64,000 nt of DNA from positions 1-64,000 of the forward strand of contig NZ_SPFY01000005.1 in assembly GCF_005844325.1 (NCBI RefSeq). Direction: 5' to 3'. Position numbers and translations under genes: made by a program. This document shows positions 1 to 7,408 of this stretch, in pieces. Source of the DNA: Collinsella aerofaciens. GTDB lineage: Bacteria; Actinomycetota; Coriobacteriia; Coriobacteriales; Coriobacteriaceae. The first letter of the stretch is position 1. The number at the start of each line of letters is the position of its first letter. The notes beneath the pieces were generated by a model that was given only the letters and a program-made list of their open reading frames with translations, was not told the origin of the DNA and made no database searches.

Positions 1-341
1 CGCGATTGGCGAAAATGCGTTGGTGGAAATGGTGAAAATTATATTGACGCTAACACGAGGGAGGGGTGAACTCGCAGCTGAGGGCCGTCCTGCGCAACCA
101 CCGGGGGCTGACGTCGGTCAAGCGCGTGAAGGCGGTGTTCTGGTGGTGCCACGCGCACTCGGGGGACGCGAGGACGGCGCGCGAGAAGCTCGCCGCGATG
201 CCGACCGACGCGGACATCGACTTCCTGTTCAGCGTCTACTCCGCCTCGCCGTCGCGCGAGGACGGAGGGCCGGAGTGGGGCGACAGGGCAGTGTGGGAGG
301 ACCTCCACCACAGGGACCCGTACCCGTTCTGGCTTGATTAA
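1..341 (+). pseudogene. IS1249-type transposase, 3' remnant with a frameshift
   Basis: Positions 1-66 read in frame 1 as a peptide ending ENYIDANTREG and then stop; the continuation GGVNSQLRAVLRNHRG and onwards is in frame 3 up to the stop at 339-341. Joined, the two pieces look like the C-terminal end of IS1249-type (IS256-group) transposases, which end in a conserved stretch with HRGL, KAVFWW, MPTD and WGD..VW motifs, all visible here. The catalytic N-terminal part lies beyond the window or is lost, so the copy is probably inactive. An in-frame GTG at 66 could start a 91-residue fragment but has no convincing ribosome site. The sequence just downstream (about 355-400) may be the element's right end. 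Family assignment is from memory of the C-terminal motifs. Confidence 0.65.
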
Positions 342-446
342 TGGATGGAAACGGATGTTCTATCGGGACACACATTTTGTCCTATAAGCCCCGATTTATC
401 GCACAATGCCAATCCAAGCACAACGCCGCCGGCAACTCCCCTACTC

Positions 447-500
447 AACAAAAAGCCCCGCCAGCCGCAATCCCCAAAGGAACCGCGATCAGCGGGGCCT
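447..500 (-). terminator. Terminator after the YhcH-type gene
   Basis: GCCCCGC at 455-461 pairs with GCGGGGC at 492-498, with further internal pairing. On the minus strand the stem is followed by a run of T (complement of 450-454). It lies about 60 bp past the stop of the gene at 559-1032. Confidence 0.75.
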
Positions 501-558
501 AAGCGCGCTCCTCCAAAGGAAAACGCTCACAACACGAACAGCTCAGCCGAGCAGCGCG

Positions 559-1032
559 TTACTCTTCCCAGTAAGCATCTGCAAGCAGCTTAAAGCAGAT
601 CTTCTTGACCGGCTGCGCGCCATCGCCCGGGAACTCGAGCGTGGGCATATGAGGCTCGCCGGCAACGAACAGTGCAAACTTATCGTCAGCAAGATCGCCG
701 GCGATCGAGGCGTCGGAATCGACCAGATCGTAGTCGTCCTTCTCGTCAAACTCCTGGACCAGCGTCAAGCTGCCCGTAGCGACCTTAAAGGCCTCGCGAC
801 CCTCGACATCGATCTGCAGGTCGTGATAGCGCTGATGCGTCTCATAGTGAGCCTCGGCCTCGGGACGCGTCGTGGGAGCCATGACGTTCGCATAGACCTT
901 GTCGCCCAGAATCGGATGGCTGCCGACCTCGAGCTCCGCCGGGTCGTTCTCCTCGAGCCAGTCGATCAACACGTCGAGGCCCTTGAGCATTCCGCGATAC
1001 TCCTCGATATCGCCCAATGCACCGTAAATCAT
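559..1032 (-). CDS. YhcH/YjgK/YiaL family protein (DUF386)
   Basis: A 157-residue protein of the YhcH/YjgK/YiaL cupin-like family, small proteins found with sialic-acid, hexosamine and beta-galactoside utilisation genes and thought to act as sugar anomerases or isomerases. Family features visible are the N-terminal MIYG start, HPILGDKVYANV, HYETHQRYHDLQIDVEG near residues 82-98 with metal-ligand-type His, and FAGEPHMP-like FVAGEPHMP near residue 126. A GAGAGGGG ribosome site precedes the ATG. It is the last gene of the minus-strand set epimerase, LacC-like kinase, (nagA remnant), YhcH, so a role in handling the same amino sugar is likely. The exact substrate is not known. Confidence 0.85.
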   Translation of the reverse strand: MIYGALGDIEEYRGMLKGLDVLIDWLEENDPAELEVGSHPILGDKVYANVMAPTTRPEAEAHYETHQRYHDLQIDVEGREAFKVATGSLTLVQEFDEKDDYDLVDSDASIAGDLADDKFALFVAGEPHMPTLEFPGDGAQPVKKICFKLLADAYWEE

Positions 1033-1064
1033 CTAAATCCCCTCTCGGATCGCTTCTTTGGCGG

Positions 1065-1205
1065 CTACTCGGCAAACGCGTTACCGACGCTGTTGCCACC
1101 CACATACGCCTCGACCAGGGTAAGGTCGGGATTGAACACGACAAACTCGGCGTCGCGCCCCGGCATAATGCTACCGCACTTGTCGTCGACATGAGCTAGC
1201 AAGCG
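1065..1205 (-). pseudogene. Decayed nagA 3' end (second copy)
   Basis: Read on the minus strand, about 45 codons ending at the TAG at 1065-1067 give LAHVDDKCGSIMPGRDAEF and then VVFNPDLTLVEAYVGGNSV, closely matching the last residues of the intact NagA at 3923-5092. Counted by eye, the DNA is about 80 percent identical to that gene's end. Upstream in this frame there is a TGA only a few codons before the matching segment, and the neighbouring kinase gene stops at 1230, so no complete gene exists. It is a remnant of a diverged nagA paralogue lost between the kinase and YhcH genes. Confidence 0.85.
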
Positions 1206-1229
1206 ATGCCGGGGCCGTCACCCAAGCTC

Positions 1230-2165
1230 TTACAGCTCGGTCACGACAACGCCGTTGTAGACCTCGTCCCAACGGTCCATGACCAGATGGCCGGTCATGG
1301 GATCCATGGCATTGAGCTTGCCGCAGGTGTTGGCGGTACGCAGTACCGTCTCGTCGTCTGCGCCAGCAGCGATGGCATGCGCGAAGCCTGCGATAGTGGA
1401 GTCGCCAGAGCCCGTAGCGTTAACGGCGGGGATATCGGGAGTCTTGGCGCGGAACGCACGGCCATTGTGGAAGCCCACGGAACCGGCGGCACCCATGGAC
1501 ACGACGACCCAGGGGATATCGGAGAAGCGGGCGTCAGAGGCAAGTGCGGCGCGGAGCTCGTCCACATCGTCGGTGGTAAAGCTCGTGCCCAGAAGGCCGT
1601 TAATCTCGGTCAGATTAGGCTTGACCAGCTCGGGCTTAATTTCGGACTTAAGGGCGGCCTCGAGCGAAGCACCCGAGGTATCGAGCAGCACCTTGGCGCC
1701 GGCGTTCTCGGCAATGCCCGTGATCTTGGCATAGTAGTCCGCCTCGACGCCGCGGGGCAGCGAACCCGAGATGGTGACGACATCGGCCTTGCCTGCAAGC
1801 TCGGCGAACTTTGCAGTAAAGGCATCGAGCTCCTCGGGGGCAATTGTCGGGCCACTCTCGAGCAGCTCAGTCTGGTTGCCGGCGTGGAGGATGTTGAGGC
1901 AAATGCGAGTCTCGCCCTTGATGGGCACAAAGTCGTTTTTAATACCGTTGGCGTCCATGAGCTCAGCCATGTAGGCGCCCATGTGGCCGCCGAGCAGACC
2001 TGTTGCCACAACGTCGTCGCCCAGCTGACCCAGCACACGGGCCACGTTGAGGCCCTTGCCGCCAGCGGTCTTTTCGGGCGTCACACGGTTGACGTCGTCG
2101 ATAACGAGCTCATCGAGCTGATAGCGCGTATCGACAGACGGGTTCATCGTAACGGTGAGGATCAT
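1230..2165 (-). CDS. PfkB-family sugar-phosphate kinase (tagatose-6-phosphate / 1-phosphofructokinase type)
   Basis: A 311-residue kinase of the LacC/FruK branch of the PfkB ribokinase family, which phosphorylates tagatose 6-phosphate or fructose 1-phosphate to the bisphosphate. Visible signatures are the N-terminal TVTMNPSVDTRY, the substrate-binding GGKGLNVARVL around residues 35-45, SGSLPRG near 134, and the C-terminal ATP/anion-hole motif NATGSGDSTIAGF near 251-263 with the catalytic Asp. The start has an AAGGAG site. Its place with NagA, AgaS and a mannose-family PTS favours tagatose 6-phosphate, the product of AgaS in the galactosamine pathway; the partner aldolase is not in the window. 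FruK activity cannot be excluded from sequence. Confidence 0.85.
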   Translation of the reverse strand: MILTVTMNPSVDTRYQLDELVIDDVNRVTPEKTAGGKGLNVARVLGQLGDDVVATGLLGGHMGAYMAELMDANGIKNDFVPIKGETRICLNILHAGNQTELLESGPTIAPEELDAFTAKFAELAGKADVVTISGSLPRGVEADYYAKITGIAENAGAKVLLDTSGASLEAALKSEIKPELVKPNLTEINGLLGTSFTTDDVDELRAALASDARFSDIPWVVVSMGAAGSVGFHNGRAFRAKTPDIPAVNATGSGDSTIAGFAHAIAAGADDETVLRTANTCGKLNAMDPMTGHLVMDRWDEVYNGVVVTEL

Positions 2166-2224
2166 TTTTAGCTCCTTATCTCGCAGGCTCCTTGTGCCTC
2201 GCGATACGAGTCGACAAAACGGAA

Positions 2225-3106
2225 TTACAGAATCTCGATTGTGAACGAGCGCACGATGGTTTCTTTGGGCTTGGCGATAAGGCAGCCGCGCTTGTGCTCA
2301 AGCACGTCATCCTCATCGGAACAGGTCGAGAGGCCGCCCCAGGGTTCAACTGCCACAAAATCACCCTCGGGCTTGCTCCACACAATGAGGTACGGGAAGC
2401 CCTCAAAGCTCAGGCGAACGCCCTTGTCCTCGCCCTTTTTGGAAAGCGTGACCTGACGGCTCTCGAGCACGTCAAAGATGGTCTCCGCAAAATCGAAGAG
2501 CTCATGCGACAAAGGCAGCGTCTTTCCCACCATGGGGTTCTTGGAACGCCTGTCCACATCAATCAATCCGGTCGAGGGAACGGCGGTGCAGAGCTCCGCA
2601 GCCTCGTCTTTCTCAAAACGCAACTCGTAGTCCGTATAGGACTCACCCTCGTCGAGCGGACACCTAAAGCCGGGGTGTCCACCGATAAAGAAAGGCATGT
2701 CCTCGGTGCCCTCGTTGGTAACCTCATAGGAGACACGCACGGCGGCGTCCTCGAGCGTATAGCGGGCGACAAGTTTAAACGGATACGGATAATCGCTCAG
2801 CAGCGCAGCGTTATCCTCGGATGCCAGGCACATAGCCAACTCGTTTGTGCTTTGGCTCAACAGCTTCCACTCCTGCTTACGCGCAAAGCCGTGGCGGGCG
2901 AGCTTCACATGATGTCCGGCAAACGTCATGGCGCTGTTATCGCGCAAACCTCCGCAAATCGGGAAGCAAATCGGTGCCTGGCCGGACCACACGGCGGGAT
3001 CGCCCTGCCACAAGTACTCGCGACCTCCAGCCTCAATCGAGGTAAACGAGCCGCCGGCCGTGGAGACCTTGATAGAAATCGAATCGTTGGAGAGAGCGTA
3101 TTCCAT
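2225..3106 (-). CDS. Aldose 1-epimerase family protein (LacX-like)
   Basis: A 293-residue galactose-mutarotase-fold protein. The segment ICFPICGGLRDNS near residues 50-62, the HGFAR motif near 74, GGHPGFRCPL near 148 and the VAVEPWGG near 260 are those of aldose 1-epimerases of the LacX subgroup, which interconvert anomers of free sugars. I place the start at the ATG at 3106, preceded by GAAAGGA with good spacing; the frame is open 45 codons further upstream but without a ribosome site. It is the first gene of the minus-strand set leading into the LacC-like kinase and is divergent from the flavodoxin gene. Confidence 0.85.
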   Translation of the reverse strand: MEYALSNDSISIKVSTAGGSFTSIEAGGREYLWQGDPAVWSGQAPICFPICGGLRDNSAMTFAGHHVKLARHGFARKQEWKLLSQSTNELAMCLASEDNAALLSDYPYPFKLVARYTLEDAAVRVSYEVTNEGTEDMPFFIGGHPGFRCPLDEGESYTDYELRFEKDEAAELCTAVPSTGLIDVDRRSKNPMVGKTLPLSHELFDFAETIFDVLESRQVTLSKKGEDKGVRLSFEGFPYLIVWSKPEGDFVAVEPWGGLSTCSDEDDVLEHKRGCLIAKPKETIVRSFTIEIL

Positions 3107-3262
3107 TGTCCATCCTTTCGAACAACTGCTTTTTGCTCGCAAGAACCCGTCTCGGCCCTGACCAAAGGACAAACCCGCACGTTCATCGATGCGTCCGGTT
3201 TCCCAGGCATGCAACGGGGTACCATACAGACATTGATGCAATTACAGCTGAAAGGCCTTCTT

Positions 3263-3847
3263 ATGCGAACCATCATCCTTTATGCCTCACGCCACCACGG
3301 CAATACGAAAAAGCTCGTGGACGCCATCGTCGAGGCGCACCCCGAAATCGATACCCTCGACGTGAAGTCACTCGGTAAAAACGAGTACCCCGACCTGCAC
3401 GAATACCATCTGATCGGTGTCGCCACGGGCATCTATTACTCCGAGATCGACAAAGATATGGCGCGCGTGCTCACGAACGTGCTGCAGCCGCAGGACAAGG
3501 TGTTTGGCCTTATGACCTACGGTGGCAAAAACAAGTGGTACGGCAAGGATATCGATGGCATCTGCCGCATGAGGCAGGCCATCTTTATGGGTGTCTACGG
3601 CTGCCCCGGATTTGACACGTGGGGTCCGTTCAAGATTACCGGCGGCGTCCAGAAGGGACACCCGACCGCTGAGGAAATTAAGGGCGCCGTCGACTTCTTC
3701 GACAAGATCGAAGACGAGTATGGCGACATCATCGTCGAAGAGTACGCCAAGCGCGAGAAGCGTCTAGCATACGAAAAGGAGCATCCCGCGGGGGGTCTTG
3801 TGGCCGGCGTCAAGCGCACGGCAAAGAAGATCGCTAACAAGCTGTAA
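3263..3847 (+). CDS. Flavodoxin-domain protein
   Basis: A 194-residue protein starting at the ATG at 3263, 9 nt after an AAAGG site. The first residues MRTIILYASRHHGNTKKLVD carry the flavodoxin FMN-phosphate loop (a T/S-x-H-G-N-T pattern), and GVATGIYYSEIDKDM and MTYGGKNKWYG provide the remaining flavodoxin-fold loops. The C-terminal 40 residues are basic and extend past the usual fold. Probably a cytoplasmic FMN electron carrier or flavodoxin-like oxidoreductase; the partner is unknown. It stands alone between divergent sugar genes and is followed by a clear terminator. Confidence 0.85.
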   Translation: MRTIILYASRHHGNTKKLVDAIVEAHPEIDTLDVKSLGKNEYPDLHEYHLIGVATGIYYSEIDKDMARVLTNVLQPQDKVFGLMTYGGKNKWYGKDIDGICRMRQAIFMGVYGCPGFDTWGPFKITGGVQKGHPTAEEIKGAVDFFDKIEDEYGDIIVEEYAKREKRLAYEKEHPAGGLVAGVKRTAKKIANKL

Positions 3848-3878
3848 CTGTTAAGGTGCTTTTGAGCGTTTAACCCAT

Positions 3879-3917
3879 ACGGCGGGTCCGAGCAGATTCG
3901 GGCCCGCCGTCTTTTTC
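3879..3917 (+). terminator. Terminator after the flavodoxin gene
   Basis: ACGGCGGG at 3879-3886 pairs with CCCGCCGT at 3903-3910 and is followed by CTTTTTC on the plus strand. It separates the flavodoxin gene from the convergent nagA, whose stop is at 3923. Confidence 0.85.
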
Positions 3918-3922
3918 TATCG

Positions 3923-5092
3923 TTACTCGGTAAAGGCGTTGCCGACGCTCTGGCCGCCAACATACGTCTCGACGAGGGTGAGCTCATGGTCGAACACGAC
4001 AAAGTCGGCGTCGCGACCCGGCATGATGCTGCCGCACTTATCCTCGATGTGTGCAGAGCGAGCCGGCACCTCGGTTGCCATGCGGATGGCGATATCGGCG
4101 CTGGCGATGCCCCAGTCGACGATGTTCTTGACGCCCTGGGCAAGCGTGAGCACCGAGCCGGCAATGCTCTTGCCGTCGGCGAGCCAGCACAGGTTGTCCT
4201 TCATGATGACGTCCATGCCGCCGCTGGTGTAGCTGCCCTCGGGCATGCCGCCGCAGCCAAGGCAGTCGGTGATGAGCACCGTGTGCTGCCAGCCCTTTGC
4301 CTGCAGCAGCGCCTTGATGGCGGCAGGGTTCACGTGCTTGCCGTCACAGATGATCTCGGCATAGGTCTCGGGCGTGGACATGGCGGCACCCACGACACCG
4401 GGCTCACGGTGATGCAGCCCGCGCTGGCCGTTATAGGTATGCGTAAAGCAGCTGGCACCGGCGTTGATGGCGGCGATGCACTCATCGTAGGTGGCGTCGG
4501 AGTGACCGATGCTGGTCACCACACCCTTGGCGTTCAGAGCAGCCGCATAAGCAGCGGCACCGTCGCGCTCGGCCGCCATGGCGCTCTTAACGATGCGACC
4601 GCCCGCAGCCTCCTGCCACTGATCGAAGACCTCCTCGGAGGGATCGATAAGATAAGCGGGGTTCTGCGCGCCCACGTGCTTCATGGTAAAGAAGGGGCCC
4701 TCCAGATAGATGCCCTGAATGCGAGCACCGCAGAAGTCGGGGCCGCGGCCCTCGTCCGCCTGGGCGATGGCGGCGCAGGCATCCTTGATCTGCTCGACGC
4801 CATCGGTGAACGTCGTGGGCAGCCAGCTGGTGGTACCGCGACGGGCGAGCTCGGTCGAGCTGATATCGATACCCTCGGGGTCGTTGTCGGTAGTCGAGTG
4901 GTTATAGAAGCCATGGATGTGAGTATCGACCATACCCGGTGCGATCCACGATCCCGTGTAGTCCTTGATCTCGCAAGAGGGCTCGTCGGCCTGCCAGGCG
5001 CCAAAAACGCCATCCTCGACCATAAGATAGCCGCCCAGTTGCGGGCCTGCCGGCAAGAAGAACTTGTCAGCCTTAATTGCGTACGTGCTCAT
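3923..5092 (-). CDS. nagA: N-acetylhexosamine-6-phosphate deacetylase
   Basis: A 389-residue amidohydrolase that removes acetate from N-acetylglucosamine or N-acetylgalactosamine 6-phosphate. Family marks: APGMVDTHIHGF near residue 52 (metal-binding His pair), the acidic EGPFF near 130, SIGHSDATYDE and FTHTYNGQRGLHHREPG near 195-235, LITDCLGCGG near 277, and the closing segment DKCGSIMPGRDADFVVFD. I start at the ATG at 5092, 5 nt after AAGGAG, rather than the in-frame GTG at 5098, which overlaps that site. It lies downstream of agaS but behind a terminator, so it probably has its own promoter. Given AgaS, GalNAc 6-phosphate is the likely substrate (AgaA role). A decayed paralogue end is at 1065. 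Confidence 0.93.
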   Translation of the reverse strand: MSTYAIKADKFFLPAGPQLGGYLMVEDGVFGAWQADEPSCEIKDYTGSWIAPGMVDTHIHGFYNHSTTDNDPEGIDISSTELARRGTTSWLPTTFTDGVEQIKDACAAIAQADEGRGPDFCGARIQGIYLEGPFFTMKHVGAQNPAYLIDPSEEVFDQWQEAAGGRIVKSAMAAERDGAAAYAAALNAKGVVTSIGHSDATYDECIAAINAGASCFTHTYNGQRGLHHREPGVVGAAMSTPETYAEIICDGKHVNPAAIKALLQAKGWQHTVLITDCLGCGGMPEGSYTSGGMDVIMKDNLCWLADGKSIAGSVLTLAQGVKNIVDWGIASADIAIRMATEVPARSAHIEDKCGSIMPGRDADFVVFDHELTLVETYVGGQSVGNAFTE

Positions 5093-5149
5093 ATGCACTC
5101 CTTGCTTCTAAAGCAGTTGACTGTGGTAATGCTTATACCCGGTCCATGT

Positions 5150-5193
5150 AAAAACAAAAAGCGCCCGCCCGCCGTTATGAGCGGACGGGCGCC
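5150..5193 (-). terminator. Terminator after agaS
   Basis: A GC-rich hairpin between 5161 and 5192 (GCGCCCG with CGGGCGC, plus inner CCGC/GCGG) is followed on the minus strand by T-runs, complement of AAAAACAAAAA at 5150-5160. It sits between agaS and nagA. Confidence 0.85.
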
Positions 5194-5210
5194 CTTACAG
5201 GGGGACGCGA

Positions 5211-6377
5211 TTAAGCGGTGAAGGGGTGAATCGTCACGCCCTTAACCACGCGGTTGACCGTGCCGGTGGGGCTCGGCGTATCGGGCGTGTTGCCCACGCG
5301 CACGGAGTTGAGCAGGCTGATAGCCTGGGCAAACATCACGAACGGCAGGGCAAGGTAGCCCTCGGGAAGCGCCTCGTAGCCCTTAAAGGTGAAGGACTCG
5401 CCCTCGTAGACGGTAGCGCCATCCTGCTGAACGGCAACGGTGTGCTGAGCAATCTTGTCGCCACCGATCTCGTTGAGGATGTCGATGTCGTACTGACGGG
5501 TGTAGGCGTCGTTGTTGACGAACACGAAGACGAGCGTCTTATCGTCGACGAAGGACTTAGGTCCGTGACGATAGCCCATGGAGGTGTCGTAGGAAGTAGC
5601 AACCAGACCGTGAGCGAGCTCGAGGATCTTGAGCTGGCTCTCCTGGGCAAGGCCACCGAAGGAGCCAGAACCCAAGTAGGTCACGCGGTTGAAGTCGCCA
5701 GCCAGGTAATCGGCGATCTCAGGCTCACGGGAGATGACCTCCTCGCCCATCTTGGCAATCGTCTCGACCCACTCGGCCTTCTGCTCGTCAGAGGCAGTGT
5801 CGAAAATAAGGGTGGAGAGCAGGGTCATGCAGGTGTAGGAACCGGTCATGGCGAAGCCCTTGTCGTTGGCGCGCGGGATGAGTAGCGTCAGCGCATTGGG
5901 ATCATCGGCGGACTCGACGGCGAGCTTGCCCTCGGGAGCGCAGGTGATGTTGAGGAACTTGACGTTGTGGACGAGCTCCTTGGCAACGGCAACGGCGGCA
6001 AGGCTCTCGGGGCTGTTGCCAGAGCGGGCAAAGGAAACCACGAGCGTGGGATCCTCGGCGCGCAGGAAGTCGCGCGGGGCGCTCACGATGTCGGTCGTGG
6101 CGATGGGCTTAAAGTCGTAGAGATCAGTGTTGCCAGCGTGACGCAGGTACGGGGCGCAGGTATCGCCAACGTAGTCGGACGTACCGGCACCGGTGAAGAC
6201 AACGGACAGACGACCCTCGCCCATAGCGCGAGCCTCGGCCAGGAAGGCCTCGATGGCCTCCTTGTTCTCGCGATAGATGTTGAGCGTATCGCGCCAAAGC
6301 TCGGGCTGCTGAGCAATCTCGGCCGTGGTGATCTGGGCGCCGAGCTCGGTGAGCTCCTCGACACTCTTCTCGAACAT
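5211..6377 (-). CDS. agaS: AgaS-type SIS-domain sugar-phosphate deaminase/isomerase
   Basis: A 388-residue protein with two SIS (sugar isomerase) domains. FTGAGTSDYVGD near residue 61 and VVSFARSGNSPES near 113 are the phosphosugar-binding loops of the first domain; LGSGSFGGLAQES near 236 and TSYDTSMGYRHGPKSF near 260 belong to the second. This is the arrangement of AgaS, which converts galactosamine 6-phosphate to tagatose 6-phosphate and ammonia in GalNAc/GalN breakdown. It is transcribed alone: an operator-like palindrome lies upstream at 6439-6452 and a terminator follows. Related SIS proteins can act on other hexosamine phosphates, but PTS, NagA and LacC-like neighbours support the AgaS role. 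Confidence 0.88.
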   Translation of the reverse strand: MFEKSVEELTELGAQITTAEIAQQPELWRDTLNIYRENKEAIEAFLAEARAMGEGRLSVVFTGAGTSDYVGDTCAPYLRHAGNTDLYDFKPIATTDIVSAPRDFLRAEDPTLVVSFARSGNSPESLAAVAVAKELVHNVKFLNITCAPEGKLAVESADDPNALTLLIPRANDKGFAMTGSYTCMTLLSTLIFDTASDEQKAEWVETIAKMGEEVISREPEIADYLAGDFNRVTYLGSGSFGGLAQESQLKILELAHGLVATSYDTSMGYRHGPKSFVDDKTLVFVFVNNDAYTRQYDIDILNEIGGDKIAQHTVAVQQDGATVYEGESFTFKGYEALPEGYLALPFVMFAQAISLLNSVRVGNTPDTPSPTGTVNRVVKGVTIHPFTA

Positions 6378-6438
6378 TTCTAATACCTCTCTCTAGAAGT
6401 AATCCTCTGACGTGCAATTATACACTTCGGTTGGTTAT

Positions 6439-6452
6439 CTGGTAGTAACCAG
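6439..6452. promoter_or_regulatory. GntR-type operator upstream of agaS
   Basis: CTGGTAGTAACCAG has perfect 5-bp arms around a 4-bp centre, 62 bp upstream of the agaS start. A near-identical copy lies upstream of the PTS operon (10732-10745). Short TGGT/ACCA palindromes of this kind are typical targets of GntR/HutC regulators; the gene at 6492-7223 is the obvious candidate. Binding is inferred. Confidence 0.7.
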
Positions 6453-6491
6453 TTAAATGCAAAGAATCACCATATGGAAACGATGCGAGCA

Positions 6492-7223
6492 CTAGTTACT
6501 GCGCTGGTGGTAAACCTTGTATTTAAACTGATCGGCACGAGCAACCGAGAGTGTATACTCCACAACCTCGTTTGACTCGTTATACGTAGTCCTGACCAAG
6601 TCGAGCACAGGCGAGCCCTCGACAATTCCCAAAAGGTGAGCATCGGTGGGACGGGCTATGCTCGCATAGAACTCCTCTTCGGCCACGCGTATCTTTTGCT
6701 GAAAGTCTTGCTCAATCACATCGTAAAGCGGCTTACGCTCTAGCAGTGGTCGCTTTAGGGATAGAAATTGACGAACCGGTAGATAGCTGCGTTCGACCAT
6801 CATGGGCATGTTGTCGGCAGAACGAAGACGCTTGAGCTTAAAAATGCGATCACCGATACGCAATCCCATATGCTCAGCCAGATTCTTATCGGCCTCCATC
6901 TCGCAAAAATCGAGAATCGTGGTCTCGGGGTCGCGACCCATCGCGCGCATCTGCTCGGTAAAGCTGTAGGACTGCATAAGATTGGTTGCCTTTGCCGAGC
7001 GGTCGGTCACAAAGGTACCGCGACCGTGCTGCCGAACCACCAGTCCTAAACGCTCCAGTTCCTGCAGAGCCAGGCGTACCGTAGTGCGCGAGAGACCATA
7101 GCGCTCCGAAAGTTCGCGCTCGGAAGGAATCATGTCACCGGCGCGATATTCATGGTCAATCTTTTCGGTCAGAATATCGACCAGCTGATCGTACAGCGGT
7201 TGCTTATGCGCTCCGATCGCCAT
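6492..7223 (-). CDS. GntR family regulator with UTRA domain
   Basis: A 243-residue HutC-subfamily regulator. Residues about 10-75 form the winged helix (PLYDQLVDILTEKI, PSERELSERYGLSRTTVRLAL, RQHGRGTFV) and the remainder the UTRA ligand domain, ending in VVEYTLSVARADQFKYKVYH. Such proteins bind phosphorylated sugars and release their operators. It lies between agaS and the PTS operon on the same strand, and operator-like sites stand before both. It therefore probably represses the amino-sugar locus, with a hexosamine phosphate as inducer. The ATG follows GGGAGGA. Confidence 0.92.
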   Translation of the reverse strand: MAIGAHKQPLYDQLVDILTEKIDHEYRAGDMIPSERELSERYGLSRTTVRLALQELERLGLVVRQHGRGTFVTDRSAKATNLMQSYSFTEQMRAMGRDPETTILDFCEMEADKNLAEHMGLRIGDRIFKLKRLRSADNMPMMVERSYLPVRQFLSLKRPLLERKPLYDVIEQDFQQKIRVAEEEFYASIARPTDAHLLGIVEGSPVLDLVRTTYNESNEVVEYTLSVARADQFKYKVYHQRSN

Positions 7224-7307
7224 CCTATCCTCCCTTTTGCTCGAATTCGGCTAACTACCTAGGGTGTTATGCATTATCTGTCTGCCACACCCGAATCATT
7301 AAGAAAA

Positions 7308-7345
7308 CAAAAGCCGCGCGCTCTTTCGAGCACGCGGCTTTTAAC
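7308..7345 (-). terminator. Terminator after the mannose-family PTS operon
   Basis: AAAGCCGCG at 7310-7318 pairs with CGCGGCTTT at 7333-7341 with GCTC/GAGC extending the stem; T-runs flank it on both strands, so it could serve both directions. A second hairpin, GGGGTGTG with CACACCCC at about 7369-7394, lies between it and the IID stop. Confidence 0.85.
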
Positions 7346-7408
7346 ATACACATGGCTTAAGGGGTCGGGGTGTGAGCCGCGTAGGGACACACCCCTCAAG
7401 CTAGAGCC

